Positions 6,380-12,796 of a stretch of 12,796 nucleotides of DNA are shown in pieces (position 1 is the first letter of the stretch; the number at the start of each line of letters is the position of its first letter). Under the pieces are notes generated by a model that was given only the letters and a program-made list of their open reading frames with translations, searched no databases and was not told the DNA's origin. The position numbers were made by a program, and so were the translations under genes. The stretch is taken from assembly GCA_945952355.1 (NCBI GenBank), contig CAMFIW010000030.1, positions 1 to 12,796 on the forward strand, read 5' to 3'. The DNA comes from an uncultured Phenylobacterium sp. (lineage in GTDB: Bacteria > Pseudomonadota > Alphaproteobacteria > Caulobacterales > Caulobacteraceae).

Positions 6380-6407
6380 CGGCCGCCCCGAGCACTCGGG
6401 GCGGCCG
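6380..6407. terminator. bidirectional intrinsic terminator
   Basis: CGGCCGCCCCGAG and CTCGGGGCGGCCG form a perfect 13-bp stem around a two-base centre. On the plus strand it is followed by AATTGTTTT and on the minus strand by GTTTTCGTT, so both directions have a U-rich tail. It lies between two convergent genes, 24 bases after the membrane protein stop and 25 bases after the ilvE stop, and should end both transcripts. Confidence 0.85.
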
Positions 6408-6432
6408 AATTGTTTTCAGGACCTGCCTGGGA

Positions 6433-7320
6433 TCAGGCCGCCACCAGCTCGCGGCGGACCATGCGGGCATACTCGTCCATCAGGCCCAGCGACAGGGCGC
6501 CCGGCGTGAAGCGGTACTCGCCGATCTCGGCCACCGGGGTGACCTCGGCGGCGGTGCCGACCACGAAGCATTCGGTGAAGCCGGCCAGCTCCTCGGGGCG
6601 GATGTGACGCTCGATCACCTCGATGCCCTTGGCCTTGGCGAGCGCGATCACCGACTGGCGCGTGATGCCGTTCAGGAAGCAGTCCGGGGTCGGCGTATGC
6701 AGGGCGCCGTCCTTGACGAAGAACACGTTCGAGCCGGTGCTCTCGGCGATGTAGCCGCGATAGTCGAGCATCATGGCGTCGGTGTAGCCGTCCTTCTCCG
6801 CGGCGTGCTTGGAGATGGTGCAGATCATGTAGAGGCCGGTGGCCTTGGCGTGGACCGGCTCGGTCTCCGGCGACGGGCGCTTGTACTTGGCCCAGCACAT
6901 GCGGATGCCCTTGGCGCGCTCTTCCGGCTTGAAGTAGCTCGGCCAATCCCACACCGCGATCGCCACGTGGATCTTGGTCTGCTGGGCGCTTACGCCGATC
7001 ATCTCGGAACCGCGCCAGGCGATCGGCCGGATGTAGGCGTCGGCCAGGCCGTTCTTGGCGCAGGTGTCCTTGCAGGCCTGGTCGATCTCGGCCACCGTGA
7101 ACGGGATCTTGAAATCGAGGATCTCCGCCGACTTGAACAGACGCTCCGTATGCTCCGTCAGCTTGTAGATTTCTCCCCCGTACATCCGCTCGCCTTCGAA
7201 CACCGCCGAGGCGTAGTGGAGGCCATGGGTCAATACGTGCACCTTCGCCTCGCGCCAGGCAACGAACTGGCCATCCAGCCAGATCCAACCATCGCGATCG
7301 TCGAAGGGAACGAGAGACAT
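6433..7320 (-). CDS. ilvE: branched-chain amino acid aminotransferase
   Basis: A 295-residue class IV PLP aminotransferase that makes or breaks down leucine, isoleucine and valine using glutamate/2-oxoglutarate. Visible features are FEGERMYGG (41-49), YIRPIAWRG (96-104), the PLP-binding Lys159 in VHAKATGLY, Glu193 in GYIAESTGSNVF, and FLNGITRQSVI (215-225). Lys159 and Glu193 fall at the same numbers as in E. coli IlvE, and the length is normal. The reading frame extends upstream to a TTG at 7383, but the ATG at 7320 gives the usual N-terminus (MSLVPFDDRDGWIWLDG) and has AGGAGG ten bases upstream. It is transcribed away from the MarR/response-regulator operon and shares a bidirectional terminator with the convergent membrane protein gene. 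D-amino-acid transaminase is unlikely given the IlvE-type motifs. Confidence 0.95.
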   Translation of the reverse strand: MSLVPFDDRDGWIWLDGQFVAWREAKVHVLTHGLHYASAVFEGERMYGGEIYKLTEHTERLFKSAEILDFKIPFTVAEIDQACKDTCAKNGLADAYIRPIAWRGSEMIGVSAQQTKIHVAIAVWDWPSYFKPEERAKGIRMCWAKYKRPSPETEPVHAKATGLYMICTISKHAAEKDGYTDAMMLDYRGYIAESTGSNVFFVKDGALHTPTPDCFLNGITRQSVIALAKAKGIEVIERHIRPEELAGFTECFVVGTAAEVTPVAEIGEYRFTPGALSLGLMDEYARMVRRELVAA

Positions 7321-7327
7321 TTGGAAA

Positions 7328-7346
7328 CTTCCTCCTTTCAAGGAAG
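7328..7346 (-). promoter_or_regulatory. ilvE leader hairpin overlapping the ribosome-binding site
   Basis: Read on the minus strand, CTTCCT-TGAAAGG-AGGAAG is a 6-bp perfect stem with a 7-base loop. The AGGAGG ribosome-binding site spans the end of the loop and the 3' arm, so folding would partly hide it. The stem is weak, and regulation is only a possibility. Confidence 0.35.
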
Positions 7347-7350
7347 CCCC

Positions 7351-7379
7351 CTTACAGACCCCCGCGCCCGTCAGGTCAA
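7351..7379 (-). promoter_or_regulatory. probable ilvE promoter
   Basis: On the minus strand, TTGACC (7379-7374) and TGTAAG (7356-7351) are separated by exactly 17 bases. The -35 matches 5 of 6 and the -10 matches 4 of 6 of the general sigma-70-type consensus. Transcription would start near 7344, giving a short leader of about 24 bases with no room for a leader-peptide attenuator. Confidence 0.45.
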
Positions 7380-7397
7380 ACAAAATGGGGGCGCGGC

Positions 7398-7904
7398 GTG
7401 AGCGGTCCGGCCGATCCCCGCCTCATCCTGAGGGACGACGAACTGGACGCCGGGCTGGAGCTGATGATGCTGGCGGAGGCCGCCCTGTGGGCCGGGGTCG
7501 ACGCCGGCCTCGAGGCCGAGGCGATCCGCGAACCGGGGGCGTCGCGCGGGGCGACGCTCGGCCGTTCGCACTGGCGCGCGGCCTTCCTGCTGAAGCGCCG
7601 ACCCGGCCTGGGGGTGCAGGAACTCGCCCGGTTGACCAGCCTGTCGAAACAGGCCGCGAGCAAGGTCCTGGGCGATCTCGAGGCGCGCGGCCTGGCCGAG
7701 AAGGCCGCCGGCGAGCTCGACGGCCGGCGGCGCGCCGCGCGGCTCACCGAGGCCGGCGCCGCCTTCGAGGACCGCATCGCCGAGCGCCTGCGCGGCCAGC
7801 TCGCCCGGGCCTATCGCACGGGCGGCCTGGATGGCGTCGGCGGCGCGCGCGCTATACTGGGGGCGCTGGCCGGCAGCCGCGGCAAGGGCGGAGACGCGAG
7901 ATGA
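7398..7904 (+). CDS. petP: MarR-family winged-helix regulator, PetP-like
   Basis: A 168-residue MarR-type protein. The N-terminal helix LRDDELDAGLELMMLAEAALW (11-31) is typical of the alphaproteobacterial PetP group. The recognition helix region SLSKQAASKVLGDLEARGL is at 81-99 and the wing ELDGRRRAARLTEAG at 106-120. It starts with GTG at 7398 behind a poor ribosome-binding site (GGGGGCG). Its stop codon overlaps the next start by four bases (ATGA), so it is translationally coupled to the response regulator. In Rhodobacter capsulatus the petP-petR pair lies upstream of the cytochrome bc1 genes; those genes are absent here. The symbol rests on family resemblance plus the petP-petR order and is tentative. 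DNA target and ligand are unknown. Confidence 0.87.
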   Translation: MSGPADPRLILRDDELDAGLELMMLAEAALWAGVDAGLEAEAIREPGASRGATLGRSHWRAAFLLKRRPGLGVQELARLTSLSKQAASKVLGDLEARGLAEKAAGELDGRRRAARLTEAGAAFEDRIAERLRGQLARAYRTGGLDGVGGARAILGALAGSRGKGGDAR

Positions 7905-8602
7905 GCGAGGCGGGCGATCGCCACCTGCTGGTCGTGGACGACGACGACCGCATCCGCGACCTGATCAAGGAGTATCTCAGCCGCCACGGCTTCCGCGTCA
8001 CCGCCGCGCCCGGCGGGGCCGCGGCGCGCAAGCTGATGGAGACGCTGGACTTCGACCTGGCGGTCTTCGACGTGATGATGCCCGGCGAGACGGGGTTCGA
8101 GCTGACCAGGTGGCTGCGCGAGCGCAAGGGCGCGGCCGGCCGCACGCCGGTCCTGATGCTCACGGCCCGCGGCCTGCCGGAAGACCGCATCGAGGGCCTG
8201 CGCCTCGGCGCCGACGACTATCTGGGCAAGCCCTTCGAGCCGGAGGAGCTGCTTTTGCGCATCGAGGCGATCCTTCGCCGGGCCGAGGCGCGGCCCACGC
8301 CGGCCTCAAGCGGTCCGATCTCGCTGGGCGAATGCCGATTCGACCTCGAGCGCGGGGAGCTCTCCCGCGAGGGCGCGCCCGTGCGCCTGACCGAGGCCGA
8401 GGTGGCGCTGCTGAAGCGTCTGGCCCGCAGTCCGCACGAGCCGGTGGACCGGCTGGAGCTGGCCCGCGAGACGGTCGACCCGTCCGGCCGCGCGGTCGAC
8501 GTCCAGGTCACCCGCCTGCGCCGCAAGATCGAGACCGATCCCAAGACCCCGCGCTACCTGCAGACCGTCCGCGGCGTGGGCTATCTGCTGGCGCCCGACT
8601 GA
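7901..8602 (+). CDS. petR: OmpR/PhoB-family response regulator, PetR-like
   Basis: A 233-residue two-domain regulator. The receiver domain (about 8-125) has the acidic cluster VVDDDDR (11-17), phospho-acceptor Asp57 in VFDVMMPGETG, the switch Thr88 in MLTARG and Lys110 in GKPFEP. The OmpR-type winged helix (about 138-231) ends with VDVQVTRLRRKIETDP and the wing RYLQTVRGVGYLL. The ATG at 7901 overlaps the MarR stop (ATGA), and the stop overlaps the kinase start (TGATG), so all three genes are one transcript. Similarity to Rhodobacter PetR is judged from memory of the receiver and linker sequence (LTARG, DRIEGL, GADDYLGKPFEPEELLLRI); the symbol is therefore tentative. It probably acts as a DNA-binding activator or repressor controlled by the downstream kinase. 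Confidence 0.93.
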   Translation: MSEAGDRHLLVVDDDDRIRDLIKEYLSRHGFRVTAAPGGAAARKLMETLDFDLAVFDVMMPGETGFELTRWLRERKGAAGRTPVLMLTARGLPEDRIEGLRLGADDYLGKPFEPEELLLRIEAILRRAEARPTPASSGPISLGECRFDLERGELSREGAPVRLTEAEVALLKRLARSPHEPVDRLELARETVDPSGRAVDVQVTRLRRKIETDPKTPRYLQTVRGVGYLLAPD

Positions 8603-9957
8603 TGCGCCTGCGGCTCTTCTCCCAGGCCCGCTGGCAGCGGATCGTCAAGCGCAGCCTGCCGACCACCCTGTTCGGCCGCTCGCTGCTGATCATCATCCTG
8701 CCCGTGGCGATCATGCAGATCGCCGTGACCTGGGTGTTCTTCGACGCCCACTGGCAGACCGTGACCGCGCGCCTGTCGGACGGCCTGGCGGGCGACATCG
8801 CCTGGGCGGTGGAGAGCTACGAGGAAGACCCGACGCCGGCGACGCTGGCCAAGCTGACCGACCGGGCCGAGCGGTCCATGAGCCTGTCCATCGCCCTGCA
8901 GCCCGGCCGCACCTTGCCGGAGCGCCGGCGGCAGAACGCCTTCGCCGTGGTCGACCGGTCGCTGGAGCGAGCGCTGGCGGCGCGGATCGACGCCCCCTTC
9001 TGGTTCGACACCACCCGATACCCCGCCTATGTCGACATCCGCGTGCTGACTCCCAACGGGGTGATGCGTGTGCTGGCGCCCCGCGACCGCGCCGTCGCCA
9101 CCCAGGGCCACATCTTCGTGCTGTGGATGACCGTGGCGACCCTGATCCTCACCGCCATCTCGATCCTGTTCATCCGCAATCAGGTCCGCGCGATCGAGCG
9201 CCTGGCCCAGGCCGCCGACGATTTCGGCCGCGGCGTAGAGGCGCCGGCCTTCAAGCCGCACGGCGCGCGCGAGGTGCGCCAGGCCGCCCACGCCTTCCTG
9301 GCCATGCGATCGCGCATCCAGCGCCATATCGACCAGCGCACCGCCCTGCTGGCCTCTGTCAGCCACGACCTGCGCACGCCACTCACCCGCCTGAAGCTGG
9401 AGCTGGCGCTGGCCGAGCCGAACAAGCGCACGGCCGAGATGAAGCGCGACCTCGCCGAGATGGAGCACATGATCGACGAATACCTCGCCTTCGCACGCGG
9501 CGAGGGCGGTGAGGCCGTCGAGACCGTCCGCCTGAAAGGCCTGATCGAGGAAGTCAGCGAGGGCGCCGTGCGCGCCGGCGCGGAGGTGAATGTCGCCGCC
9601 GATCCGGAGCTGACCGCCGTCGTCCGTCCGATGGCCCTGAAGCGGGCCTTGGCCAACCTGGTGATGAACGCCGCGGTGCACGGCGAGCACATCGCGGTCA
9701 CCGCCGCGGCCCGCGCCACGGGCGGGGTGGAGATCGTGGTGGACGACGACGGCCCCGGCATTCCGGAAGACCGCTACGAGGACGCCTTCAAGGCTTTCAA
9801 CCGCCTCGACGACGCGCGCAACCAGAACGACAAGGGCGTGGGCCTGGGCCTCGCCATCGCCCGCGACGTGGCCCGCGGGCACGGCGGCGACGTCACCCTA
9901 GACCGCTCCCCGCTCGGCGGCCTGCGCGCGGTGGTGCGTCTGCCCGGCCAGAAGTGA
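8602..9957 (+). CDS. EnvZ-like sensor histidine kinase
   Basis: A 451-residue inner-membrane kinase, the partner of the response regulator just upstream. Order: cytoplasmic basic N-terminus, membrane helix about 27-47, periplasmic sensor region of roughly 120 residues without a recognisable domain, second membrane helix about 171-191, HAMP (about 192-245), dimerisation/phosphorylation helix with His255 in SVSHDLRTPLTRLK, and the ATPase domain with Asn356 (NLVMNAAVHG), DDDGPGIP (381-388) and GVGLGLAIA (412-420). The H, N, D and G boxes are all present, so it should be active. The frame stays open upstream, but the ATG at 8602 overlapping the regulator stop (TGATG) is the natural start. The signal it senses cannot be read from the sequence. 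Confidence 0.95.
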   Translation: MRLRLFSQARWQRIVKRSLPTTLFGRSLLIIILPVAIMQIAVTWVFFDAHWQTVTARLSDGLAGDIAWAVESYEEDPTPATLAKLTDRAERSMSLSIALQPGRTLPERRRQNAFAVVDRSLERALAARIDAPFWFDTTRYPAYVDIRVLTPNGVMRVLAPRDRAVATQGHIFVLWMTVATLILTAISILFIRNQVRAIERLAQAADDFGRGVEAPAFKPHGAREVRQAAHAFLAMRSRIQRHIDQRTALLASVSHDLRTPLTRLKLELALAEPNKRTAEMKRDLAEMEHMIDEYLAFARGEGGEAVETVRLKGLIEEVSEGAVRAGAEVNVAADPELTAVVRPMALKRALANLVMNAAVHGEHIAVTAAARATGGVEIVVDDDGPGIPEDRYEDAFKAFNRLDDARNQNDKGVGLGLAIARDVARGHGGDVTLDRSPLGGLRAVVRLPGQK

Positions 9958-10022
9958 CGGGGCGTCTTGATTTGGTCGCGGTTGCCGCAGAGGTTCGCCG
10001 GCGCTCAACCTGGAGGGCCCCC

Positions 10023-10457
10023 ATGAAGCTGCATCGTCTCGCCCTGGCGACGGCCCTGCTCGCGAGCCCGGCGCTGGCGGCGTCGGCTCCTGGCGTACAG
10101 GGCGACTGGATGACCCCGAGCGGCTCCGGCAAGGTGCGCATCGCCGGCTGCGGCGGCGGGAAGGTCTGCGGGACGATCGTCTGGCTGAAGGCCCCCAACG
10201 ACCGCGAGACGGGCAAGCCCCTGGTCGACGAGAACAATCCCGAGGCGGCTTTGCGCACGCGGCCGATCCAGGGCCTGCAGATCCTGAGGGGCTTCAGCGC
10301 CGGATCGAACGGCAAGTGGTCCGGCGGTTCGATCTACGACCCCCAGAGCGGCAGAACCTATGATTCCAAGCTCAGCCTCAACCCAGACGGAACGTTGAAG
10401 GTCGAGGGCTGCATCGCGATCATCTGCCAGGCCCAGACCTGGAAGCCCGCGGCCTGA
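10023..10457 (+). CDS. exported DUF2147 family protein
   Basis: A 144-residue secreted protein. MKLHRLALATALLASPALA is a clean signal peptide, with cleavage likely after residue 19 or 20. The mature part carries the DUF2147 pattern: GDWM, KVRIAGCGGGKVCGTIVWL (37-55), DENNPEAALRTRPIQGLQIL (69-88), GGSIYDPQSGRTYDSKLSL (101-119) and TLKVEGC (124-130). Four cysteines (43, 49, 130, 135) could form disulfides in the periplasm. The domain is a small beta-barrel of unknown function common in proteobacteria. The ATG at 10023 is chosen because GGAGG precedes it by six bases and the signal peptide begins there; the frame is open from 9954. It starts 65 bases after the kinase, possibly as the last gene of that operon, and ends four bases from the convergent TVP38 gene. 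Confidence 0.88.
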   Translation: MKLHRLALATALLASPALAASAPGVQGDWMTPSGSGKVRIAGCGGGKVCGTIVWLKAPNDRETGKPLVDENNPEAALRTRPIQGLQILRGFSAGSNGKWSGGSIYDPQSGRTYDSKLSLNPDGTLKVEGCIAIICQAQTWKPAA

Positions 10458-10461
10458 CGCG

Positions 10462-11205
10462 TCAACCGATCTCGGCGGCCTTCACGCGCCGTCGCGCCCA
10501 GCCGATCACGGTGGGCGCCAAGGACAGCAGGGCCAGGCCCACCATGGGCAGGATCAGCATGGGATCGTGCAGGCTGTGCAGGCCCGGGCGTTGGCCTTCG
10601 CCGAGCACGCGCCCCAGGCCCGCCCCGAAGAATGCGTAGATGGCCGCGGTCGGGACCTCGCCGAGCAGGGTCGCCAGGACGAAGGGCCAGGCCGGCACCC
10701 GCGCCAGGCCGGCGGCGATATTGACCGGACCGAATGGGAACAGGGGGATCAGCCGCATGGTCAGGATGTGCGAGAAGGTGTTGCGTCCGAAGCCCTCGAT
10801 GATCCGATGCACCATGGGGCTCGACCGCTCGGCCCGTTCCTGGAGCGACGAGCCCGCGGCCAGATAGGCGGCCGCATAGGTCGCCGTCGCACCGACGGTG
10901 GCGCTGAACATCGTCAAAAGGGCGCCGATCACGGGCCCGAAGATCGCCCCGGAGGCCACGGTCAGGATCAGCGCCACCGGCATGCCGCTGGCCACGACCA
11001 CCACGAATACGCCGACGAACAGCGCCGCCGCGCCAAACGGATGCTCGATCGCGAACAGGTGCAGTTCGTGATGGTGAGCCTTCAGGGCGGTCAACGAAAA
11101 TTCCTTGGCCAGGCCCGTCGAGAGCCCGACCACGAACAGGGCCAGCAACAGCAGCGCCGGGACGAAGCGTAGCCAGCTTCGTGGGCGGCGCGCCTCCAGG
11201 CTCAA
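10462..11205 (-). CDS. TVP38/TMEM64 (SNARE-associated/DedA-like) membrane protein
   Basis: A 247-residue polytopic inner-membrane protein. Helices lie at about 13-31, 57-80, 85-117, 175-199 and 216-236. The family core is visible: SGAIFGPVIGALLTMFSATVGA (85-106) with Gly-rich spacing, then RLIPLFPFGPVNIAAGLARV (151-170) with the R..P..P....N...G pattern. Members are linked to phospholipid scrambling or transport, but the bacterial role is mostly unsettled. The start is TTG at 11205, overlapping the proC stop as TTGA, with GGGAG about eight bases upstream. No in-frame ATG exists before the second helix, which supports the TTG. Translation is thus likely coupled to proC, although no functional link is known. 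Confidence 0.87.
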   Translation of the reverse strand: MSLEARRPRSWLRFVPALLLLALFVVGLSTGLAKEFSLTALKAHHHELHLFAIEHPFGAAALFVGVFVVVVASGMPVALILTVASGAIFGPVIGALLTMFSATVGATATYAAAYLAAGSSLQERAERSSPMVHRIIEGFGRNTFSHILTMRLIPLFPFGPVNIAAGLARVPAWPFVLATLLGEVPTAAIYAFFGAGLGRVLGEGQRPGLHSLHDPMLILPMVGLALLSLAPTVIGWARRRVKAAEIG

Positions 11206-11996
11206 CCGCCGAGCTCCCGCGATCGAGCGGCCGCGGCGGCGACCGCTTCGCGCAGCAGGGGCTCAAGCCCGCCCCGCCCCATGAGGACCTTGAGCGCCGC
11301 CTCGGTGGTGCCGTTGGGAGAGGTCACCTGGCGGCGAAGCTCGGAGGGTTCCGTCCCGCTGAAGGCCATCTGGGCCGCGGCCCCCGCCATCGTCGCCCGC
11401 GCCAGTCGCCGCGCCGCCTCTTCCGGGAGTCCGGCGGCGACGCCACCGGCTTCCAGGGCCTCGACGAAGGCGTAGAAATAGGCCGGAGCCGAGCCGGACA
11501 CCCCGGTCGCGGCGTGCAGCAGGTCCTCATCGTCCAGGTCGACCACGGTTCCGACCGGACCGAACAGGGCCCGCGCCCGGGCGCGGGCTTCGGGATCGGC
11601 GGCGTAGAGGCTGGCGACGCCCTGGCCGATCGCCGCGGCGCTGGTCGGCATCACGCGGGCCACGCGCGTTCCGCCGAACGCCGCGGAGATGTCGGCCGCG
11701 CTCACGCCTGCCGCCACCGAGACGAGCACGGCCTCGGGCGCCAGCAAACCGCTCACCTCCGCGGCGGTCTCGCGCCAGAGCTGCGGCTTCACCGCGAGCA
11801 GAACGGTCTTGGCCTCCGCGAGCGACGCGTCCGGCGGATTGAGCCGTGCGCCGGCGGCCTCGGCGGCGCGCGCGCCGTCGTTCGGATAGGGATCGCGCAG
11901 GATCAGCTCGGCCGGCTTGAACGCGCCCGCGCGCTCCCAGCCCTCGATCAGCGCGCCGCCCATGCGGCCGGCTCCCAGCAACAGGATGGGCGTCAT
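11202..11996 (-). CDS. proC: pyrroline-5-carboxylate reductase
   Basis: ProC reduces 1-pyrroline-5-carboxylate to proline with NAD(P)H, the last step of proline synthesis. The 264-residue protein has the Rossmann motif LLGAGRMGG (6-14), LLAVKPQ (66-72), the substrate-binding helix TGVSGSAPAYFYAFVEAL (164-181) and the family signature VTSPNGTTEAAL (224-235). Length is normal. The usual MPNTP motif reads MPTSA here (116-120), a change from the common form. The ATG at 11996 follows GGGGACCTGA. It is the middle of a minus-strand set: 237 bases after the YbjN-type gene and overlapping the TVP38 gene by four bases. Confidence 0.94.
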   Translation of the reverse strand: MTPILLLGAGRMGGALIEGWERAGAFKPAELILRDPYPNDGARAAEAAGARLNPPDASLAEAKTVLLAVKPQLWRETAAEVSGLLAPEAVLVSVAAGVSAADISAAFGGTRVARVMPTSAAAIGQGVASLYAADPEARARARALFGPVGTVVDLDDEDLLHAATGVSGSAPAYFYAFVEALEAGGVAAGLPEEAARRLARATMAGAAAQMAFSGTEPSELRRQVTSPNGTTEAALKVLMGRGGLEPLLREAVAAAAARSRELGG

Positions 11997-12233
11997 TCAG
12001 GTCCCCACGGTTCGGTCGCCGGGCAACCTAGTGCGCAATCTCCGCGAAATCGAGGCGATGCGAGACTCACGACCTCCGCCCGCAAAGGAGACCGGGCCCG
12101 ACAAGATCTTTGCTGGAGAGTCGGTGGGGGTGCGAAGCTTCACGAGATGGGGCGTTTCGGTTTCGAACCCACGTCGTCACGCGCCGCCGCCGGCGTCTCA
12201 TGACACTTCCCCCACGTGCGTGGAGGAAGAGTC
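11997..12233. other. gene-free gap between the YbjN-type gene and proC
   Basis: The longest gap in the window. I find no convincing small gene, RNA gene or intrinsic terminator. It contains GCAAAG and CTTTGC (12082-12087 and 12108-12113) as a 6-bp inverted repeat around the palindromes CGGGCCCG and AAGATCTT, and a CCAC-GTGC-GTGG hairpin (12212-12223). On the minus strand TTGTCGG near 12100 could be a -35 for proC, but no good -10 follows. A proC promoter is expected here but I cannot place it. Confidence 0.4.
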
Positions 12234-12737
12234 CTAAGCTTCCCCGACCGTGTCGAACATGCAGGCCGCGATGGCCTCGGACGGGCTCTTGCCGCCGCGC
12301 GCCAGGAAGTCGAACGCGGGATAGAAGCGGTCGGCCGCCTCCATCGCCACGTCGATCATCGCCGCGGCCTGGGCCAGGGACGGACGCTCGTTGGTCATCA
12401 GGGCCATGGCGTGGCGGAACACGATCTCGCCGTCGTCCCACACCTCGAAGTGCCCCAGCCAGACGCGCTGGTTGATGATCGAGGTCAGCTCGAAGGCGGC
12501 GGCGCGCTGTTCGGCGGTCACCTGCAGGTCGATCGAAAGGCAGAGCTGCAGGCAGTCGGCCTCAGGACGCCAGGCGAACCAGAGCTCGTAGTCCTTCCAG
12601 TCGCCGGCCAGGGTGAAGGCGAGGTCGCCATCCTCGGTACGGTCGAACTGAAGGTTCTCGGCCTGGAGCACATGCTCGACGACGTCGAGCGGATCCTGCG
12701 CGAGGAGGGCGTCTTCGTCAGAATGGGGGCTGTCCAT
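12234..12737 (-). CDS. YbjN domain-containing protein
   Basis: A 167-residue acidic cytoplasmic protein of the YbjN family (T3SS-chaperone-like fold). Recognisable parts are DPLDVVEHVLQAENLQFDRT (15-34), the beta-strand pattern GDWKDYELWFAWRPEADCLQLCLSIDL (45-71), and the helical part INQRVWLGHFEVWDDGEIVFRHAM (88-111), with a C-terminal helix at 118-166. In alphaproteobacteria such genes often precede proC, as here; the function is unknown, and E. coli YbjN affects motility and stress responses when over-expressed. The ATG at 12737 is preferred over a GTG at 12785 because the upstream stretch is not family-like, but its ribosome-binding site is poor (AAGGA 12 bases away), so the start is the least certain part. 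Confidence 0.82.
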   Translation of the reverse strand: MDSPHSDEDALLAQDPLDVVEHVLQAENLQFDRTEDGDLAFTLAGDWKDYELWFAWRPEADCLQLCLSIDLQVTAEQRAAAFELTSIINQRVWLGHFEVWDDGEIVFRHAMALMTNERPSLAQAAAMIDVAMEAADRFYPAFDFLARGGKSPSEAIAACMFDTVGEA

Positions 12738-12739
12738 AA

Positions 12740-12750
12740 GACCTGAGGTC
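12740..12750. promoter_or_regulatory. short palindrome at the YbjN start
   Basis: GACCT-G-AGGTC is an 11-bp palindrome two bases upstream of the chosen ATG. A one-base centre cannot loop well in RNA, so if it matters it would be as a protein-binding site. It may be chance. Confidence 0.2.
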
Positions 12751-12796
12751 CTTTCGCAGCGGTCCGGGGAGACCCCACGAATCACCCTGCACCGCC

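Noticed and set aside
8581..9882. A 433-codon minus-strand frame opposite the sensor kinase
   Set aside because: Composition is His/Gly/Gln/Arg rich with no domain signature, while the plus strand has all kinase boxes.
12082..12113. GCAAAG...CTTTGC inverted repeat with inner palindromes in the gap before proC
   Set aside because: Only six bases per arm with a 20-base loop and no T-run; too weak to call a terminator or operator.
12160..12176. GGTTTCGAACC resembling the T-arm of a tRNA
   Set aside because: Neither strand gives a 5-bp T-stem around a 7-base loop, and no acceptor or anticodon stem can be built around it.

Overview
The window is about 12.8 kb of very GC-rich, gene-dense bacterial chromosome. 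Gene content and order suggest an alphaproteobacterium, most likely of the Caulobacterales (Caulobacter/Phenylobacterium type). Pointers are a PetP/PetR-type MarR plus response-regulator pair, a YbjN-type protein next to proC, a DUF4870-like membrane protein, DUF2147, and a promoter resembling the Caulobacter housekeeping consensus (TTGACGS, 10-14 bases, GCTANAWC). This placement is inference from recognised families, not from a search. I see no tRNA, rRNA, CRISPR array, insertion sequence, phage gene or integrase. The longest stretch without a gene is 237 bases (11997-12233).

Layout. (1) 1-4457, minus strand, probable catabolic block: an SMP-30/gluconolactonase-type hydrolase (3525-4457), an aldehyde dehydrogenase (1940-3379), an AMP-forming acyl-CoA ligase (319-1872) and the 5' part of an HSL-type alpha/beta hydrolase that runs off the left edge (1-291). 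A 19-bp perfect palindrome (3456-3474) in the leader of the last three genes looks like a repressor operator. (2) 4458-4569, divergent control region with a good promoter for the plus-strand genes and a perfect 13-bp inverted repeat whose arms lie beside the two outward-facing genes. (3) 4570-5825, plus strand, pterin/folate block: an unlisted 26-residue hydrophobic microprotein, a pteridine-reductase-like SDR (FolM/PTR1 type) and dihydroneopterin aldolase (folB). (4) 5951-6355, a small three-helix membrane protein, closed by a strong bidirectional terminator that also ends ilvE. (5) 6433-7320, minus strand, branched-chain aminotransferase ilvE. (6) 7398-9957, plus strand, overlapping operon of a PetP-like MarR regulator, a PetR-like OmpR-family response regulator and an EnvZ-like sensor kinase. 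(7) 10023-10457, secreted DUF2147 protein. (8) 10462-12737, minus strand: TVP38/TMEM64 membrane protein, proC, and a YbjN-type protein.

How they fit together. The left block could oxidise an ester, lactone or alcohol-derived aldehyde to an acid and activate it with CoA. folB and the SDR both act on pterins. ilvE and proC are housekeeping amino-acid genes. The regulator/kinase operon is tightly coupled (ATGA and TGATG overlaps), which implies stoichiometric expression. No strikingly new multi-gene system is evident. The least explained items are the microprotein at the head of the pterin operon, the 13-bp inverted repeat beside it, and the palindromic operator upstream of the aldehyde dehydrogenase. 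Many long overlapping reading frames on opposite strands are byproducts of the high GC content and are left out.
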